This document shows positions 42,259-44,907 of a stretch of DNA of 44,907 nucleotides, in pieces; within the stretch, counting starts at the first letter, position 1; each line of letters opens with the position of its first letter. The stretch is from Thermodesulfobacteriota bacterium. Lineage in GTDB: Bacteria; Desulfobacterota; WTBG01; CAIYCZ01; CAIRTM01. Position numbers and translations under genes: made by a program. The DNA lies in assembly GCA_028278025.1 (NCBI GenBank), contig JANQFE010000003.1, positions 1-44,907 on the forward strand, written 5' to 3'. The notes beneath the pieces are model-generated. The model was not told where the DNA came from. It saw only the letters and a program-made list of their open reading frames with translations, and searched no databases.

Positions 42259-43785
42259 TTACTGACCCTGGTAAAAATGCTCTCTAAAATCCTCGGCTGA
42301 CTGTGACGACAGGGTTTGGGGCATACAGATGTCGGTGAAACATCGCAAGGATGTAAAACACAAGTCGATACAGGGTCCGGCGCTGCCGGGATACGAGGGC
42401 TTGAAAAACATATAGTGACAGACATAGCTGATACTGGACTGGCCCCGGCACAGCTGAACGTCGACCCCCGGATCATCCGGGTCGCTGGGCGGCTGGGGAC
42501 CGAATTCAGCATTAAACTTGCTGGCAAGCAGCGAAACGACAAACTGAACAGGATATTTGATAATCGGCGTTAACGGGGAGAAGGCAGTGATATGCCCGGT
42601 TTTAGCTGCAGCCGATTCAGCCGCTTCCATGCTGAGATAGGCTTTGGCAGCGCCAAAGGCCGTTGCGGCGGCTATGAAGCGCGGCTGGTCGCTGCCGGAC
42701 TGTTGCGCCCGTGTCACCAGGTCGCTGAAGCTGGTGATGCTATACTGTGTGAGAAAAGCGGCGGCATCGCTGAACTCCTCACCGGTTTTGGTCTCCATCT
42801 GAGCGAGTATAGCTGCAAGATCATCCGGGAGAATATCAAGGGTGTAGGAGCCGAACTCCTCGCCATCGGTGACCTCATGATAAGCGCTGATGGGATCAAA
42901 GGGTGTTTGATCATCCACTATATACACCGCTGCCGTAAAGCCGTCGAACATCCACTGCAAGGCAAGAAAGTCATCGCCGAAAATAATCGCTGAACCCTCA
43001 TTAGATGCAACATGAGTCAGCTTCATCCCGGCCTCGGTCGTAAACCCGTTGTAAAACATGATTGTATCATCGCTGTGATGCACATAGAACAGCAGGTCTG
43101 ATTCTGAATCCGTGCTCAGATACAGCGTTGTTTCTTCGGGCGGCTCCGACGCGCTGCTCGTCGTCGTGGTAGTTGTCTGGGCACCGTTCTCCGGCAGACA
43201 ACCCCCCTGGGGCTCACCGTCCACAATTTCAACCTTACCGCACACCGGCAAAGCCTCTTCGCAGCACCAGTACTGACTGCTGTCATACTCCTCATCAACA
43301 CACAAAATGGGCTCCTCCGGCGGGCAGGGGTTGACGGACGTGGTGGTTGTCGTATCATCGGACGGCGGCGGAATGCAAGTGAACGGTGCCGGATAGGGAG
43401 CGGTCTCAACACCGTTTGCGTCAATCAGCACAACCTCGTAACCCAATTCGGCGGCCTCGTCAAAGCCGGTGCACCAGATTGCTCCGGGGAAGACGAGCGG
43501 GTTCTGACGCTCCTCAAAGGCCATGGTTGGTGTCGTACAGTTGGTTCCGGAGGGACAGCCGTCCTCAGTAGGGCGATACTGCATCTCCACAGGGAACTGC
43601 GGTCTGCCGCACCAGTACACAGTCAAATTACCGGTGTCGCCGTTGGAAACAACCTCTGAGGGATAATCAACACATAGAATGGTAAAGTAGACACAACATG
43701 ATGCCGCGGCAATACAAAGCAGCAGGGGAAAAATCATGTGAAACTTTTTTACCGCAGCCATAGGTTTTTTTATAGGCTTCATCAT
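42259..43785 (-). CDS. Secreted Cys-rich, Thr-linker lipoprotein of unknown function
   Basis: 508 residues. The signal peptide FHMIFPLLLCIAAASCC has a plausible lipobox (AASC). The first ~200 residues are cysteine-rich (paired Cys in WCGRPQ, DGCPSGTNC, WCTGF, YWCCEE), separated by runs of threonine (DDTTTTTSVNP, AQTTTTTTSS) of the kind found in extracellular linkers. A middle domain (~215-410) is acidic with few Cys (LYLSTDSESDLLFYVHHSDD). A short C-terminal Cys cluster follows (CRGQSSISYVC, CIDLCFTSLRCFTDIC). No family is recognised. AGGAGG precedes the double ATG, and its own promoter is at 43831. The gene looks more G+C-rich than its neighbours, which suggests recent acquisition. Confidence 0.6.
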   Translation of the reverse strand: MMKPIKKPMAAVKKFHMIFPLLLCIAAASCCVYFTILCVDYPSEVVSNGDTGNLTVYWCGRPQFPVEMQYRPTEDGCPSGTNCTTPTMAFEERQNPLVFPGAIWCTGFDEAAELGYEVVLIDANGVETAPYPAPFTCIPPPSDDTTTTTSVNPCPPEEPILCVDEEYDSSQYWCCEEALPVCGKVEIVDGEPQGGCLPENGAQTTTTTTSSASEPPEETTLYLSTDSESDLLFYVHHSDDTIMFYNGFTTEAGMKLTHVASNEGSAIIFGDDFLALQWMFDGFTAAVYIVDDQTPFDPISAYHEVTDGEEFGSYTLDILPDDLAAILAQMETKTGEEFSDAAAFLTQYSITSFSDLVTRAQQSGSDQPRFIAAATAFGAAKAYLSMEAAESAAAKTGHITAFSPLTPIIKYPVQFVVSLLASKFNAEFGPQPPSDPDDPGVDVQLCRGQSSISYVCHYMFFKPSYPGSAGPCIDLCFTSLRCFTDICMPQTLSSQSAEDFREHFYQGQ

Positions 43786-43830
43786 AGCACCTCCTGTAAT
43801 TTCAGTTTTGTAATTTGAATGTTGATTTGG

Positions 43831-43859
43831 TTTATCTTATGCATCTCTTTTGAAGTCAA
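43831..43859 (-). promoter_or_regulatory. Sigma-70-like promoter of the Thr-linker gene
   Basis: On the minus strand TTGACT (43859-43854), a 17-base spacer and GATAAA (43836-43831) precede the gene by ~45 bases. This means the gene does not depend on read-through from the cassette array. Confidence 0.5.
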
Positions 43860-43904
43860 AAGCCGAACGCAATGATCCAAACTACTCATCCGAGAGAATT
43901 TCGT

Positions 43905-43975
43905 GCCTAACGACAAGCTCACCTGACACCAAAGATCGCATGGCCCTTGGTGTCAGGTGGAGCATCAGGTTGTGT
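43905..43975 (-). other. attC: Integron attC recombination site of the GNAT cassette
   Basis: 71 bases. On the minus strand the R' box is GTTAGGC (43911-43905), a perfect GTTRRRY. The R'' box ACACAAC is degenerate. Between them GCTC+ACCTGACACCAA pairs with TTGGTGTCAGGT+GAGC, leaving one unpaired G on the plus strand (the would-be bottom strand). Such an extrahelical base is a hallmark of attC. The acetyltransferase stop codon lies inside the site, as is common in cassettes. Confidence 0.7.
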
Positions 43976-44500
43976 GTCCGTTTTTGCTATGTAACTGTAA
44001 AGGAACTGATCAAGCACTTTACCATCTTTAAAAGCGTTTGACCGAAGTATACCCTCACATATGAACCCTGCCTTTTCAAGGACCCTTACCGACGCTGGGT
44101 TTATGGTATAAGGTTCTGCAAAAATCCTGAGCATCTTTAGGTCTTTAATTGCATAATCAGTCAGACTTTTAACGGCCTGAGTCATTATGCCTTTGCCCCA
44201 AAACGGCTCTGCAAGCCAATATCCCATTTCTGCTGTATAGCGGTGGACATCCTTTCCGGGCATTAGCCCTATACTACCGATAGCTTCTGATTGAGTTGCG
44301 ATTGCAAAGACAGTTATAGGACTTGATTCAATGACGCGGGAAATGAAGGCATTTGCGTCTTGAAGGCTGTAAGGGTGTGGAAATGCGTCGCGTAAATGCA
44401 TCCAAACTTTTCTGTTGTTCGCATATTTAGCTATCGATGGAGCATCCTCCATTTGCCAGTCACGAATTATGTATCTTCCAATTTTTCGATACATTTCCAT
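43919..44500 (-). CDS. GNAT N-acetyltransferase (RimJ/RimL-like), integron cassette gene
   Basis: 193 residues. YIIRDWQMEDAPSIAKYANN opens a RimJ/RimL-type GNAT domain, then AIGSIGLMPGKDVHRYTAEMGYWLAEPFWGKG (acetyl-CoA pyrophosphate loop WGKGIMTQAV), IFAEPYTINPASVRVLEKAGF and EGILRSNAFKDG. It would acetylate an amino group of a protein N-terminus, a small molecule or an antibiotic; which one cannot be told. The last ~15 residues (PPDTKGHAIFGVR) are encoded by the attC stem and are not part of the fold. The start ATG 44500 is 13 bases after the preceding attC, the compact layout of a gene cassette with no promoter of its own. Confidence 0.87.
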   Translation of the reverse strand: MEMYRKIGRYIIRDWQMEDAPSIAKYANNRKVWMHLRDAFPHPYSLQDANAFISRVIESSPITVFAIATQSEAIGSIGLMPGKDVHRYTAEMGYWLAEPFWGKGIMTQAVKSLTDYAIKDLKMLRIFAEPYTINPASVRVLEKAGFICEGILRSNAFKDGKVLDQFLYSYIAKTDTQPDAPPDTKGHAIFGVR

Positions 44501-44512
44501 CCCAGATCAAAC

Positions 44513-44569
44513 ACATAGCGCCCAAATCAGCCGCACGTCTTTTGCATCGGCTGGATTTGCTTGTTAGCC
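44513..44569 (-). other. attC: Integron attC recombination site of the methyltransferase cassette
   Basis: 57 bases, equal to the classic lower size of attC sites. Plus-strand CAAATC+AGCCG (44523-44533) pairs with CGGCT+GATTTG, with one unpaired G in the right arm, the same arm and base as in the 43905 site. Minus-strand boxes are GGCTAAC (R'') and GCTATGT (R', two differences from GTTRRRY), so the site may be partly decayed. The methyltransferase frame runs into it and stops there. Confidence 0.65.
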
Positions 44570-44907
44570 GCTTTCAAACATGTGTATCTTGCAAGCAAAC
44601 CACCTTCCATTGATTTATCAATAATCTCAAATCCGGCTCTCTCTATCATCTGTTCCAAAATCCAGTCAAAAGTCGAGAACTCTTCTCTGAAATGCTGAAT
44701 GGTATCTTCTCTAAGAAATTTGCCTCCAAGCGACTCCTGATGATCAATCAGGTTGTTGATGTTTCTTTCAAAATCTTCTTCTGCAATCACAACATCCTGT
44801 ATGAACAACTTTCCATTATCCTTAACAAAATTAATGATACGCTGTAATGCAATGAATTTATAAAAGTCAGGTAAATGATGAAAAGAAAACGAGGTTGTCA
44901 CATAATC
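44527..44907 (-). CDS. SAM-dependent methyltransferase, C-terminal part; integron cassette gene cut by window edge
   Basis: The frame is open to the right edge, so the N-terminal SAM-binding half is outside. The visible part begins DYVTTSFSFHHLPDFYKFIA, the post-motif IV segment of class I methyltransferases (as in HHLPDxxK), followed by VKDNGKLFIQDVV (strand 5) and a C-terminal cap GFEIIDKSMEGGLLARYTCLK. The last ~15 residues (AANKQIQPMQKTCG) are encoded within the attC site. Substrate unknown. This cassette is upstream of the acetyltransferase cassette in reading direction, so attI and any integrase would lie further right. Confidence 0.72.
   Translation of the reverse strand, partial: DYVTTSFSFHHLPDFYKFIALQRIINFVKDNGKLFIQDVVIAEEDFERNINNLIDHQESLGGKFLREDTIQHFREEFSTFDWILEQMIERAGFEIIDKSMEGGLLARYTCLKAANKQIQPMQKTCG

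Noticed and set aside
43920..43959. CACCTGACACCAA/TTGGTGTCAGGTG hairpin as a REP sequence of the RAYT
   Set aside because: The flanking GTTAGGC box, the unpaired G and the matching architecture of the 44513 site fit an integron attC better.
1..44907. CRISPR array
   Set aside because: No regularly spaced short direct repeats with unique spacers were seen; the repeats are dispersed and palindromic.
1..44907. tRNA, rRNA or known riboswitch
   Set aside because: No tRNA T-arm, rRNA or riboswitch consensus was recognised by eye; a covariance-model scan would be needed to exclude weak hits.

Overview
The window is bacterial chromosome, most likely from a deltaproteobacterium in the broad sense (Desulfobacterota-like). 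This is an inference from gene order, not from a marker gene. The clues are a pheA-hisC-tyrA-cmk-rpsA-sppA run, a long-form HisG, a DUF1329/DUF1302/RND/Ycf48-like cluster, and a PilD/NtrC-type two-component block. I saw no tRNA, rRNA or CRISPR array.

Layout. 1-5.1 kb: a partial phospholipase A2-like protein, alr, hisG, truA and a metallophosphoesterase, with two copies of a ~300-bp structured repeat (family R1). 5.4-12.9 kb: the aromatic amino-acid block (pheA, hisC, tyrA), then cmk, rpsA, sppA and an MTH1187-type thiamine-binding protein. 12.9-15.65 kb: an accessory pocket with a consensus promoter driving an 18-codon ORF, a RAYT transposase (Y1/HUH type) bounded by 26-bp inverted repeats, and a SNF2-helicase/Mrr-nuclease gene that has lost its 5' half exactly at the transposon end. 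15.7-23.4 kb: a minus-strand set of Ycf48-like propeller, RND exporter, flavodoxin-like reductase, DUF1302 barrel and DUF1329 protein, probably an envelope lipid or hydrophobic-substrate system. 24-33.3 kb: surface-glycan genes (two GT-C-like membrane proteins, a TPR lipoprotein, UDP-galactopyranose mutase, a GT2 glycosyltransferase) and a B12-binding radical SAM protein. 33.4-35.5 kb: a methyltransferase, AlkD and a small membrane protein. 35.7-42.2 kb: a large tandem-cyclase/zinc-knuckle/TPR membrane protein, prepilin peptidase PilD, a histidine kinase and a sigma-54 response regulator, all closely spaced on the plus strand. 42.3-44.9 kb: a cysteine- and threonine-rich secreted protein, then two gene cassettes (GNAT acetyltransferase, methyltransferase) each ending in an attC-like site. 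This looks like the distal end of an integron cassette array whose integrase, if present, lies beyond the right edge.

The strongest unexplained signal is the density of dispersed hairpin elements. Family M (four copies, ~170-190 bp) has CTAG-containing terminal inverted repeats in the clear copies and comes in two subfamilies that keep the fold but use different stem sequences. Two copies begin in the CTAG that holds the TAG stop codon of the upstream gene, and a third supplies the last codons and stop of its neighbour. Family R1 (three copies) carries two small palindrome modules that have changed places between copies. Short REP-like palindromes with the same head sequence as the RAYT ends lie nearby. 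Most of these elements sit in gaps between genes, where they would be transcribed as long RNA hairpins.
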